Positions 35,102 through 43,915 of a DNA stretch of 64,000 nucleotides are shown in pieces. The stretch's first letter is position 1, and the number at the start of each line of letters is the position of its first letter. Below the pieces are notes generated by a model. The model saw only the letters and a list, made by a program, of their open reading frames with translations, searched no databases and was not told the DNA's origin. The DNA is from JBHHYU01 sp046757725. GTDB lineage: Bacteria > Desulfobacterota > Binatia > UBA9968. Location: positions 1-64,000 of the forward strand of contig JBHHYU010000006.1 of assembly GCA_046757725.1 (NCBI GenBank), in the 5' to 3' direction. The position numbers and the translations under genes were made by a program.

Positions 35102-36250
35102 ATGGGCGGAGCGTCGAGGGAAATCAAGCGGGTCATGCTCGTTGTTGGAGAGGCATCGGGCGATCTACACGGTGCCAATGTGGCCAGGTGTCTCTACCAG
35201 CAGAGTCCCGGCATAGAGATTTTTGGAGTCGCGGGCGTAGCCCTTCGGCGTGTAGGCGTTGAGGTTCTTGTCGATGTAGCTCAGCTGACCGGGATGGGGT
35301 TTGCTGAACTTTTGGGAAATCTGAGAACCCTTTGGCAGAGCTACCGTCTCCTGCGAAGGGTTTTGAGGGAAAGAAGGCCGCACCTCCTGATTCTGATTGA
35401 TTTTCCAGAGTTCAATTTGCGTTTGGCCCGCGTGGCCAAGAAATTAGAGATCCCTGTCCTCTATTATATCAGCCCGCAGGTATGGGCTTGGCGACGGCGG
35501 CGAATTCACAAAATCGCGAAACGGGTAGACCAGATGGCCGTCGTTTTTCCGTTTGAGGTTCCACTTTATGAGAGAGAAGGGGTGCCGGTCAGTTTTGTGG
35601 GCCACCCTCTCTTGGATGTGGTCCAGCCTAGCCAATCCCGCGAGATCACGCTGAAGCAGTATGGGCTTGATCCTTCCCGGAGTACGATCGCCCTTCTTCC
35701 CGGAAGCCGAGAGCGGGAAGTCGGTTACCTTCTTCCCCCAATGCTTCAAGCCGCAGAGCGTCTAGGCCAGCAAATGGAGGTCCAGTTTCTTATCGTTCGT
35801 GCGAGCACCGTTAATCTCTGGGACCTGCAAGAGAAGGTTGCTCGGGCTTCCATTACGATTCCCATTGCCGAGGGGAATACCTATAATAGCCTAGGCGCTT
35901 CGGATCTGGTTTGGACAGCCTCCGGGACCGCTACGGTTGAGACTGCGTTGATGCTGCGCCCGATGGTTATCGTTTACCGATTAGCCTGGTTAACCTACGG
36001 AATCGCAAGGCTTTTGGTCCAAGTCAATCACATCGGGATGGTCAATATCGTGGCAGGTGAAACGGTTGTGCCGGAGTTAATTCAGACCCATGTGACGGCT
36101 GAGAGGATCATTAAGGAGAGCAGAAATATCCTAGAGGACTCGGCCGTTCGCTGCGAAATGGTGAAAAAGCTGGCGGCAGTCCGGGGAAAACTCGGGTCTC
36201 CGGGGGCAGCAAACCGGGTCGCGGATTTAGCCCGTGCGATGATGGTGTAA
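35102..36250 (+). CDS. lpxB: Lipid-A-disaccharide synthase
   Basis: LpxB (GT19) joins lipid X to UDP-diacylglucosamine. The 382 residues open with VMLVVGEASGDLHGANVAR, and carry ILIDFPEFNLRLA, YYISPQVWAWRRRRI, LLPGSREREV and the acceptor/donor region TASGTATVETALM. Normal length. It starts about 100 bases after the Gfo/Idh gene and is followed by msbA. Confidence 0.95.
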   Translation: MGGASREIKRVMLVVGEASGDLHGANVARCLYQQSPGIEIFGVAGVALRRVGVEVLVDVAQLTGMGFAELLGNLRTLWQSYRLLRRVLRERRPHLLILIDFPEFNLRLARVAKKLEIPVLYYISPQVWAWRRRRIHKIAKRVDQMAVVFPFEVPLYEREGVPVSFVGHPLLDVVQPSQSREITLKQYGLDPSRSTIALLPGSREREVGYLLPPMLQAAERLGQQMEVQFLIVRASTVNLWDLQEKVARASITIPIAEGNTYNSLGASDLVWTASGTATVETALMLRPMVIVYRLAWLTYGIARLLVQVNHIGMVNIVAGETVVPELIQTHVTAERIIKESRNILEDSAVRCEMVKKLAAVRGKLGSPGAANRVADLARAMMV

Positions 36251-36290
36251 TAAGGACAGTTCACAGCTCAAGGCAGACCAGGAGTTAATT

Positions 36291-38045
36291 TTGAAATTGT
36301 ACTTTCGCTTGCTGCGCTATCTTAAACCGTATATTTGGCCGTACTTCTCGATCGCGGTGGTCTGTATGTTGGCCTTCAGCGGTACGACGGGGGCGATACC
36401 CTTTCTAGCACGGAGTGTGGTAGATGACATTTTTGTTCGCAAGGATGAGACGGCGCTTGCGATTTTGCCTTTTGTGATTGTTGCGGTTTTCACCGTTCGT
36501 GGGCTCATGAATTTCGGCCAGAGTTACCTTACGGATTACGTAGGGCTGCGCATTATTAAAGATCTTCGCAACCTTCTCAATCAGCATCTCCAATCCCTTT
36601 CTGTCTCGTTCTTTCAGAGCCACCCCACCGGGACCCTCATTTCCCGAGTCAACAATGATGTTATGTTGGTACGCTCCACGATTACGGATTCCGTGGCTTC
36701 TTTGATGAGAGATGTCACTTCCGTGTTGGCCTTGACCGCGGTCGCATTTTATGAGGATTGGTTCCTGGCATCCATGGCAGTGGTCGTGTTCCCAGCATCG
36801 GTCTTGCCCATTAGCCGTCTGGGAAAAAGGGTAAGGCGTTTCACCAAGCAGGGACAGGTTGCCATAGGGAACCTCGCGTCATTTCTCCAGGAGACTATAC
36901 AGGGGAACCGTATCGTCAAGGCATTTGGGATGAAAGCCTACGAAAGCAGGAGATTCGCCGCAGAAAATGAACGCCTGTTCAAACGATTTCTCCGAGCCAG
37001 TCGCATGAAAGCCCTGGTGGCACCGGCCCTGGAGCTTTTGGCTTCTGTCGCGATAGGAGCGGTCATGTGGTACGGAGGTTCGAGGGTAATCGATGGCCAC
37101 CGAACTCCAGGAGAGTTTATGGCGTTTTTGTCAGCGATGTTTCTTATGTATCAACCCTTCAGGCATATAACGAGAACCTACGCAACTATCCAGCAAGGGA
37201 TGGCCGGTGCTGAGAGGATCTTTGAGGTTCTCGATGTAGAACCAGCGATCAGGGATCGTCCCGGTGCACGGGTGGTGACCGGATTTTCTCGGGAGATCGA
37301 GTTTGCCAACGTTAGCTTCGGTTACAGTCGGAGGCTGGTCCTGAAGAATATTAACCTCAAAATAAAGGAAGGTGAGATGGTAGCGTTAGTGGGGGTGAGT
37401 GGTGTGGGTAAGAGTACTCTTTCTGCGCTGATCCCGCGGTTTTTTGACGTTACTTCAGGGAAGATAACCATCGATGGAGTTGACATCCGAGAGGTCAAGC
37501 TCGAGTCGCTGCGTTCACAGATCGGTATCGTCGATCAACATACTTTTCTTTTTAACGATACCGTGAAAAATAACATCGCATACGGAGACCTCTCCAAGGA
37601 AATGAGTTACATTACGGCAGCTGCGAAAGCAGCCCACGCACATGATTTTATTATGAAGTTGCCGCAGGGGTACGATACAATTATTGGTGAGTTGGGCTTG
37701 AGCCTTTCAGGTGGGCAACGGCAGAGGCTTGCCATTGCGAGGGCATTAATTAAAAATGCGCCCATCCTTATTCTGGATGAGGCGACTTCATCGTTGGATA
37801 GCGAATCTGAGAATCTAGTTCAGAGGGCCTTAGAACACCTGATGAACCGGCGTACTACTCTAGTCATTGCCCATCGGCTCTCGACGATCCGCAAGGCTAG
37901 TCGTATCATCGTGCTGGTCGGTGGATCCATTGTGGAAGAAGGGACTCATGAGGACTTGTTGGCCAGAAAGACCGAATATAGCAGGCTTTATACGCTCCAG
38001 CTTTTAGGGGGCGAGAGGCCTTTACCGGGTAAGGTCCTGCATTGA
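36291..38045 (+). CDS. msbA: Lipid A export ABC transporter MsbA
   Basis: A full-length half-transporter (584 residues) that flips lipid A-core across the inner membrane. Six membrane helices lie in residues about 15-310. The ATPase has Walker A GVSGVGKSTL, signature LSGGQRQRLAIARAL, Walker B ILILDEATSSLD and the H-loop VIAHRLSTI. TTG start with AGGAG seven bases before it. Placed between lpxB and waaA, so lipid A export rather than drug export is the sensible call. Confidence 0.93.
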   Translation: MKLYFRLLRYLKPYIWPYFSIAVVCMLAFSGTTGAIPFLARSVVDDIFVRKDETALAILPFVIVAVFTVRGLMNFGQSYLTDYVGLRIIKDLRNLLNQHLQSLSVSFFQSHPTGTLISRVNNDVMLVRSTITDSVASLMRDVTSVLALTAVAFYEDWFLASMAVVVFPASVLPISRLGKRVRRFTKQGQVAIGNLASFLQETIQGNRIVKAFGMKAYESRRFAAENERLFKRFLRASRMKALVAPALELLASVAIGAVMWYGGSRVIDGHRTPGEFMAFLSAMFLMYQPFRHITRTYATIQQGMAGAERIFEVLDVEPAIRDRPGARVVTGFSREIEFANVSFGYSRRLVLKNINLKIKEGEMVALVGVSGVGKSTLSALIPRFFDVTSGKITIDGVDIREVKLESLRSQIGIVDQHTFLFNDTVKNNIAYGDLSKEMSYITAAAKAAHAHDFIMKLPQGYDTIIGELGLSLSGGQRQRLAIARALIKNAPILILDEATSSLDSESENLVQRALEHLMNRRTTLVIAHRLSTIRKASRIIVLVGGSIVEEGTHEDLLARKTEYSRLYTLQLLGGERPLPGKVLH

Positions 38046-38051
38046 GTCGCC

Positions 38052-39350
38052 ATGGGCTATTGGATCTACAATTCCCTTCTTACTCTGGCTCTTATTTTTG
38101 CCTCACCCGTTATTCCTATACTGTTCCTGATGAAGGGAAGATTCAGTGAGGGGCTCCTTCAAAGGCTTGGGTTTTATCCAAAGGAGATTTCGACCAAGAT
38201 CAAGGGCAAGCGTCCCATTTGGATTCATGCCGTGTCAGTAGGTGAGGTGCTGTCGGCTCACCATCTGCTGCGGGAGGTCAGTAAAAGATTTCCAGAACGG
38301 AAGATTGTTCTATCTACTTTTACAGCCACAGGTAATGAGATAGCCCGAAAATTCATGGGCCCATGTGGCGTCGTTGTTTTTCCGCCCCTAGATCACCCTT
38401 GGATTGTTTCCCGCGCCTTGAGCCTTTTTGACCCCGCAATGTTGATAATTTTAGAGACGGAGATCTGGCCTAACCTACTTGATTTCACGCATCGACGGGG
38501 GATTCCGACGGTCCTGTTAAGCGGGCGGATTTCCGCCGGGGCGTTCCGTCATTATCGGCTTCTCAGGCTCCTTTTTTCCAGAGTCGTCCGGAAGTTCACG
38601 GCTCTCGGAATGCAAAGCGAGGAAGATGCGACGCGCATGGTCCGTTTAGGAGTCGATCCGGAAAAAATCTGGATAACAGGAAGCCTCAAACACGTGCTGC
38701 ACGAGGAGATTGATCGTGATCAAACCTCTGACGCGGGAAAAGCGAGTCTCAAATTAGATCTGAAAGGCATTAGGCAAGTTTGGGTTGTGGGAAGTACGCA
38801 CCGGGGAGAGGAAGAAGTGGTTTTGGATGCATTTGCGTCGCTAAAATTGCGTTTTCCCGAGCTTTTCATGGTGCTCGCACCAAGGCATCCAGAGCGCTTT
38901 GGTGAAGTCGAGCGCCTTCTGAAAAAGAGGAAAATAATTTATCAGAAGAAAAGCGAGATGAATGGACGGGTAGGTAGAGTCGGGGATGTTATCCTTTTAG
39001 ATACCTTGGGAGACCTGGACGGTTTTTATTCCATAGCGGACGTTGCTTTTATCGGCGGGAGTTTAGTTGATGCGGGGGGGCATAACCTCCTGGAACCAGC
39101 TCGGTTTCGCAAGCCTATCCTCTTCGGCCCTTACATGACCAATTTTGCCGAGTTAACCGAGGAACTGAAGCAAATGGGTGGTGGAAGGGAGGTCCGCGGG
39201 AGGGATGATCTGGTCCGTGAGATCTCTTGGATCTTGACTGACCAAGAACAGGCTGAGAGGATGGGAGAGCTTGCATATGGCGTGGCTCAGCGGGATCGTA
39301 GTGTGATGCAACATAGTATAGCATTGCTCTACCGATACCTGCACGAATGA
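38052..39350 (+). CDS. waaA: 3-deoxy-D-manno-octulosonic acid transferase
   Basis: WaaA/KdtA (GT30) transfers Kdo to lipid IVA at the inner membrane. The 432 residues have an N-terminal membrane anchor (about 5-28), IWIHAVSVGEVLSA, ILETEIWPNLL, the LSGRIS block, VVGSTHRGEEEVVL and FIGGSLVDAGGHNLLEPA. How many Kdo residues it adds cannot be read from sequence. It starts seven bases after msbA. Confidence 0.95.
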   Translation: MGYWIYNSLLTLALIFASPVIPILFLMKGRFSEGLLQRLGFYPKEISTKIKGKRPIWIHAVSVGEVLSAHHLLREVSKRFPERKIVLSTFTATGNEIARKFMGPCGVVVFPPLDHPWIVSRALSLFDPAMLIILETEIWPNLLDFTHRRGIPTVLLSGRISAGAFRHYRLLRLLFSRVVRKFTALGMQSEEDATRMVRLGVDPEKIWITGSLKHVLHEEIDRDQTSDAGKASLKLDLKGIRQVWVVGSTHRGEEEVVLDAFASLKLRFPELFMVLAPRHPERFGEVERLLKKRKIIYQKKSEMNGRVGRVGDVILLDTLGDLDGFYSIADVAFIGGSLVDAGGHNLLEPARFRKPILFGPYMTNFAELTEELKQMGGGREVRGRDDLVREISWILTDQEQAERMGELAYGVAQRDRSVMQHSIALLYRYLHE

Positions 39351-39428
39351 GCGTGCGCCCAATCACTAGTCCTTCTCAGATCAGCGCAAAAGCTGACCGT
39401 TTCTCGCCCATCGCTAAATAACAGATCA

Positions 39429-40523
39429 ATGAAGCGATCGTGGGTTCAAAGAGTCTGGAAAAGGGAAGGCCTTTTTGCTTCCCTCCTTTGGATCCTCGTT
39501 CTGCCTTTGTCCTTTCTCTATGGGGCTGGAGTCCGAGTTCGTAATGGTTTTTATTCACTTAGATGGAAACAGTCGAAACACTTGCCGTGTATGGTGGTCA
39601 GTGTGGGAAATCTCACCGTGGGGGGTACGGGTAAGACGCCGACAACCTTATGGCTGGCACAGGCACTCAAAAAAAATGGGTTCAGAGTTGCAATCTTGAG
39701 CCGTGGATATAAGAGAACAGCAGGCGCCACCGTGATCCTGGACCCCGGCCTTAGTCGAGTGGTTTCTGGTGAGGGAGGGGCGGAGAACGCCATAGACGCG
39801 GGGGATGAACCCTTCATGATGGCGAAACTTTATTCGCACAAAGTGGGTGTGGGAAAGAAACGATACGAGGCAGGGAATCAAATACTCCAGAGTGAGCACG
39901 TGGACGTCTTTATTCTCGACGATGGTTTCCAGCACCGGCAGTTGAGTCGGGATATCGATCTTGTACTTTTAGGCCTGGAACATAAAGGATGGCTGATGCC
40001 TGCGGGTCCTTTTCGGGAGCCGAGAGGTGTCTTGCGTCGTGCGGACCTCTGTTTGGTCACCGGTGCCAGGGAAGAATGGGGAGCATTTTTAGCCGGTAGA
40101 CAGGAAAAATCAGCCGTATTCTTCGGTTCCCTTCGACCAAAAGTCTTAGTAAGCTGGGAGGGTGAGCAGTGGCAAGAAGCTTCCTTGGGTCTATTGGTAG
40201 GGAAGAAGATCGTAGCGGTCTCTGGCATAGCCAGTGCCGCCCCTTTTTATAGAATGATTCACGACTGGGAGGGAGAGATCCTAGACACCGTTGAGTTTTC
40301 TGATCATCACACCTACTCCGCTGAGGATTGGCAAAGGATCAATCGTGCTGCCCGGCATGCCGACCTCATTATTACTACCGAAAAAGATATATTTAAATTG
40401 ATGCGCTTTCCCTTCGCAAAGAAACAACTTTTGGCGTTACGGGTAGAAATGGTTGTGGAAAATGGGTGCGCGCTGATTAAATGTGTTGCGGATGCGGTTC
40501 GAGCAAAGATGAGAGATGCCTAA
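39429..40523 (+). CDS. lpxK: Tetraacyldisaccharide 4'-kinase
   Basis: LpxK phosphorylates the lipid A disaccharide at 4'. At 364 residues it has an N-terminal membrane-binding helix, the P-loop block VVSVGNLTVGGTGKTPTT (about 56-73), SRGYKR, the DDGFQHRQLSRDIDLVLL block and a C-terminal kinase lobe with FSDHHTYSAEDW. All family motifs look intact. Confidence 0.95.
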   Translation: MKRSWVQRVWKREGLFASLLWILVLPLSFLYGAGVRVRNGFYSLRWKQSKHLPCMVVSVGNLTVGGTGKTPTTLWLAQALKKNGFRVAILSRGYKRTAGATVILDPGLSRVVSGEGGAENAIDAGDEPFMMAKLYSHKVGVGKKRYEAGNQILQSEHVDVFILDDGFQHRQLSRDIDLVLLGLEHKGWLMPAGPFREPRGVLRRADLCLVTGAREEWGAFLAGRQEKSAVFFGSLRPKVLVSWEGEQWQEASLGLLVGKKIVAVSGIASAAPFYRMIHDWEGEILDTVEFSDHHTYSAEDWQRINRAARHADLIITTEKDIFKLMRFPFAKKQLLALRVEMVVENGCALIKCVADAVRAKMRDA

Positions 40524-40532
40524 GTAGGAGCT

Positions 40533-41612
40533 ATGATTGCGGTGACCCGTGCAAGCCCAGCTGTCTTTGTCGATCGGGATGGTACGCTGATTCGCGACGT
40601 CGGTTATCTTAGCCGCCCGGGGCAGATCGAACTGTTGCCTCGGGTTCCCGAGGCCATCCGTTCAATGCAGCAACATGGACTCAAGGTAACGGTTATAACG
40701 AATCAATCAGGGGTCGCACGAGGCTTTTTTGGTGAAGAACAGCTTCAACGGGTTCACGAGGCGTTGAAAGCACGCTTGGCGGAAAAGGGTGTTTGTCTGG
40801 ATGGAATCTACTATTGTCCCCATCATCCATCCGAAGGAAGAGATCCTTACCGGGTTTCTTGTAACTGTCGGAAACCGAAGGATGGTCTTCCCAGACGGGC
40901 GGCAACCGATCTGAATGTGGATCTTGGTTGTTCCTATGTCGTCGGCGATCGGTTGTCCGACATGAAAATGGCTACTGGCATCGGAGCCAAAGGGATCCTG
41001 ATCGAAGGTGAGAAAATCCTGGAGGAAAAGGAGAGCGGTTCGAAAAACCTGGTGGTAAAGGACCTTTGGGAGGCTGCACAGTGGATTATCAGTGACCTCG
41101 GCCAAGAAGAAAGAAGAAGCGCGGCGATGGAAAAAGCAATGTTTGGAGCTGGGTGCTTCTGGGGGGTAGAAGAAGTCTTTCGTCAGTGTAAAGGCGTTAT
41201 TGCTACTGCCGTGGGATATGCTGGCGGTTCCTTCGAAAACCCAACCTACGCAGATGTGTGTACCGGAACCACGGGGCATGCCGAGGTAGTGGAGGTGGAA
41301 TATGATCCGTATCAGGTGTCTTACGGGGAGCTTCTTACCTTGTTCTGGAAAAACCATGATCCAACGACATTGAACCGGCAAGGGCCGGACATAGGGTCAC
41401 AGTACAGGTCCATCATTTTCTTTTATAATCCAGAGCAAAAAGCATTAGCCGAGGTCGCGAAAGAGACGCTTCAAAAGAGTGGCAGGTCCATACGGCCAAT
41501 CGTCACAGAGATTATTCCAGCAGCGCGGTTCTATCGCGCGGAGGAGTATCATCAAAATTATCTTATCAAGTCGAGGTTGGGTTCTCTGTCTGGTTTTCTA
41601 AAAAAGGTGTGA
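40533..41612 (+). CDS. gmhB: GmhB heptose-bisphosphate phosphatase fused to MsrA
   Basis: One 359-residue frame carries two complete enzymes. Residues 1-190 are a HAD phosphatase of the GmhB type: nucleophile D14-x-D16 (FVDRDGTLI), VITNQSG, a zinc loop CPHHP with CNCRKP, and GDRLSDM. It removes the 7-phosphate in ADP-heptose synthesis. Residues 199-359 are methionine sulfoxide reductase A: catalytic Cys208 in FGAGCFWG, GHAEVVEVEYDP, NHDPTTLNRQGPDIGSQYRS and EEYHQNYL. The linker is only about ten residues with no stop. An ATG at 41127, the usual MsrA start, could also give a separate MsrA, though no clear ribosome site precedes it. It follows lpxK by ten bases. Confidence 0.9.
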   Translation: MIAVTRASPAVFVDRDGTLIRDVGYLSRPGQIELLPRVPEAIRSMQQHGLKVTVITNQSGVARGFFGEEQLQRVHEALKARLAEKGVCLDGIYYCPHHPSEGRDPYRVSCNCRKPKDGLPRRAATDLNVDLGCSYVVGDRLSDMKMATGIGAKGILIEGEKILEEKESGSKNLVVKDLWEAAQWIISDLGQEERRSAAMEKAMFGAGCFWGVEEVFRQCKGVIATAVGYAGGSFENPTYADVCTGTTGHAEVVEVEYDPYQVSYGELLTLFWKNHDPTTLNRQGPDIGSQYRSIIFFYNPEQKALAEVAKETLQKSGRSIRPIVTEIIPAARFYRAEEYHQNYLIKSRLGSLSGFLKKV

Positions 41613-41655
41613 AAAAAGTTAGGCACTCGAAGGACTTGCCTTCAGGAGAGCTCCA

Positions 41656-42117
41656 ATGCCGGTTCAGTTCGTCGATGTTATTCATCACAAGAAGTTAAGG
41701 GTTGGCTATAGCAAGAAAGTGCTTGCGAAAACAGATGAGTTCCATGTTTGGATTCACGGGGACCGCCCGGGTGTGAAAGGGCCGATGCATAGACACACGG
41801 CGGATGAGACCTTTTACTGTATACAGGGGGAGTGTACCATTGTACTCAGAAAAGGCTTGAAGACAAAATTAAAGCCTGGAAGGCTCGTGTTCATCCCGAA
41901 GGGAGAATACTATCGACTGCACAATAGCGGATCTGATTACATGATGCTTCTGGGATCTCGGTCTGAAGCCCACAGGCATCCCCGGTTTAGTACGAAAGGC
42001 AAAAAAGTAGGTGGAAACCGCACAGCGCTGAAAACATCATCCGGTTTCATCCGGAGAAGAACCAGAAGGGCTAAGGACAGGCAGGCAGCCGCCAGGGGGC
42101 CCGTTAGGGGTTCCTGA
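41656..42117 (+). CDS. Single-domain cupin protein
   Basis: A 153-residue protein whose first 115 residues form one cupin barrel: GVKGPMHRHTADETFYCIQG carries the His-x-His and Glu ligands and FIPKGEYYRLHNSG the second motif with its His. The C-terminal 40 residues are basic (RRRTRRAKDRQ) and probably unstructured. It may be a small sugar or metabolite-binding cupin. It follows the GmhB-MsrA gene by 43 bases and may end that operon. Function not recognised. Confidence 0.7.
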   Translation: MPVQFVDVIHHKKLRVGYSKKVLAKTDEFHVWIHGDRPGVKGPMHRHTADETFYCIQGECTIVLRKGLKTKLKPGRLVFIPKGEYYRLHNSGSDYMMLLGSRSEAHRHPRFSTKGKKVGGNRTALKTSSGFIRRRTRRAKDRQAAARGPVRGS

Positions 42118-42590
42118 GAAACTACGGTTTGATTACCCAGAAGGTAGCGAGGTGCGAGTTCGGCTTCAGAAATATCGCAGATCCGGAGTCAGGGCAGGGC
42201 AATCTCGGCTCTCCGTTAACGAGAGCGGTTCCTCAGGAGAAAACCTTCCGGCCTGAGTCAATAAGTCTGTGCCTTGACGGCCACCCCCCCCCGTCCCCTT
42301 TAGCTGGGCTCTCCAATGGCCTGCGCCTGCCTCCAACCTCCACGTCCCTATGCCTCATGTTTCCTCCCTCCGAACCGGATGCAAGGACAAACTGGTTTTG
42401 CCGGCCTGCTGACCAGGCTCTTGTTGATAAATAAGCACTTATGGGATACTCTCGCTTAAAAACGAGCCGTGGTTGGTAGTAGTTTTTGCTATACGGACTT
42501 CCGGTGGGCTTCAGAAAAACTCGCGCTGTGATATAGGCAGTCGGGTACTAGCGTCCGAAAGCATACCCAAAGTTGACGGAGGAATTAGTG
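42118..42590. other. Noncoding region with hairpins and a C9 tract
   Basis: About 470 bases without a believable gene; an open frame at 42129-42434 has no family features. A 6-bp hairpin GCTCTC/GAGAGC lies at 42208-42226, directly followed by a second, CTCAGG/CCTGAG (42232-42257). A run of nine C sits at 42284-42292. The right end is AT-rich (GTTGATAAATAAG near 42423) and probably holds the promoter for the LPS core cluster that begins at 42591. Confidence 0.5.
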
Positions 42591-42758
42591 ATGGCGATTA
42601 GTAAGGATCTTTTGGATATTCTCGCGTGCCCCAAATGTAAAGGGGACATCCATTTAAACCCATCAGAGGATGGTCTCATTTGTGAGGCATGCCATTTAAT
42701 GTACCCTATTAAAGACGACATCCCCGTCATGTTGATAGATGAAGCGGTCCAATTGTAG
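42591..42758 (+). CDS. Trm112/YcaR-family small zinc-ribbon protein
   Basis: A 55-residue protein with a Trm112-type fold: opening AISKDLLDILACPKCKG, four Cys (13, 16, 31, 34) and the closing YPIKDDIPVML. GGAGG upstream of ATG 42591 fixes the start. In Proteobacteria such genes sit next to lpxK or kdsB; eukaryotic Trm112 activates methyltransferases. It overlaps the next gene by 20 bases. Confidence 0.88.
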   Translation: MAISKDLLDILACPKCKGDIHLNPSEDGLICEACHLMYPIKDDIPVMLIDEAVQL

Positions 42759-43902
42759 TTTTTCCCTTCGGTTTTTGGCATCAAGGCCTAAGGTTCCGAT
42801 CCGAGACCTAGGCCGTGGCGAGAAGATCCTTGTGGTTCAAACGAGCTTTCTTGGCGATACCGTTTTGAGTACCCCTCTCTTTGCGGCAATCAGAGACCGT
42901 TTTCCGGAGTCGCACTTGACTGTTCTTTCGACGCCTCAGGGTAAGAGCCTATTGGTGGAGAATCCAAATATCGACGAAATTATAACTGACGATAAAAAAG
43001 GAGAGGGACGCGGCTTGTTCGGTCTATGGCGCAAGGCCGAAGATTTAAAGCACCGAGCGTTTACCATTGCCATCACTCCCCATAAATCTTTGCGTACCGC
43101 TCTGCTCTTGTGTCTTGCGCGAATTCCGTGTCGTATTGGCTTTCGCCAGAGTGCCGGCTGGTTCTTGTATCACTGCCGGGTGGATAGGGATTCTGTCCGG
43201 CATGATGTGGATAGAAACCTGTCTATTCTCAAGGCGTTTGGAATAAACCCGGATACGTGTGCGCATAAGCTGCAGGTTCCCGTCCATCCGCGCACCCGTG
43301 AAACCGTTGAGCAACTCTTCAACTCCCTCGGAATTACCCGCAACGGGATCACGGTTGGTTTAAATCCTGGGGCGGTCTGGGCAACTAAAAGATGGACTGC
43401 CGTGGGGTATTCTGAGTTAATGATCGAGCTGAAGCAAAGGTATGGTTACCAGATCGTGCTTTTTGGAGGTCCCGAAGACCTAGGAATCATAGCTGAGATT
43501 CAAAGGCTTGCGGGTCATGTCGGCATCAGTCTGGCGGGCAAAATCGATCTTTGTGATCTAGCCGCGGCAATCGAGCGTTGCGATCTTTTTATCACGAACG
43601 ATAGTGGACCGATGCATGTGGCGGTGGCATGCGGGGTACCCGTACTGGCTGTATTCTGTGCTACTACTCCCTCGCTGGGTTTTTATCCTTATTCTTCTAA
43701 GGCAGTGGTTGTGGAGAAGGCCCTAGCCTGTCGTCCGTGTAGCTCTCACGGAGGGCGGCGTTGTCCGCTTGGCACGGAAGACTGTATGCGTTTGATCAAA
43801 CCCAAAGATCTGCTGAACGGTGTGGAGCAACTGCTGCATGGAAAACCTCAGGTCGGTCTTTCAGGATCGGATGTTTGCTTCCCGCAGTTTATTACTTGTT
43901 AG
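42739..43902 (+). CDS. waaF: ADP-heptose--LPS heptosyltransferase (GT9, WaaF-like)
   Basis: A GT-B glycosyltransferase of family 9 that adds heptose to the LPS inner core. The 387 residues include ILVVQTSFLGDTVLSTPLF (acceptor side), GLNPGAVWATKRWTAVGYSE and the donor-binding block FITNDSGPMHVAVACGVPV. A Cys-rich stretch (CRPCSSHGGRRCPLGTEDC) near the C-terminus is usual in WaaF. It begins inside the trm112 gene. A second GT9 gene lies at 45458-46498. Confidence 0.92.
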   Translation: MKRSNCSFSLRFLASRPKVPIRDLGRGEKILVVQTSFLGDTVLSTPLFAAIRDRFPESHLTVLSTPQGKSLLVENPNIDEIITDDKKGEGRGLFGLWRKAEDLKHRAFTIAITPHKSLRTALLLCLARIPCRIGFRQSAGWFLYHCRVDRDSVRHDVDRNLSILKAFGINPDTCAHKLQVPVHPRTRETVEQLFNSLGITRNGITVGLNPGAVWATKRWTAVGYSELMIELKQRYGYQIVLFGGPEDLGIIAEIQRLAGHVGISLAGKIDLCDLAAAIERCDLFITNDSGPMHVAVACGVPVLAVFCATTPSLGFYPYSSKAVVVEKALACRPCSSHGGRRCPLGTEDCMRLIKPKDLLNGVEQLLHGKPQVGLSGSDVCFPQFITC

Positions 43903-43915
43903 TTGTCTTCCTTCT

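Noticed and set aside
42129..42434. Open frame of 101 residues in the gap before the core cluster
   Set aside because: It reads through the C9 tract and is rich in Pro, Ser and Leu with no domain pattern and no ribosome site.
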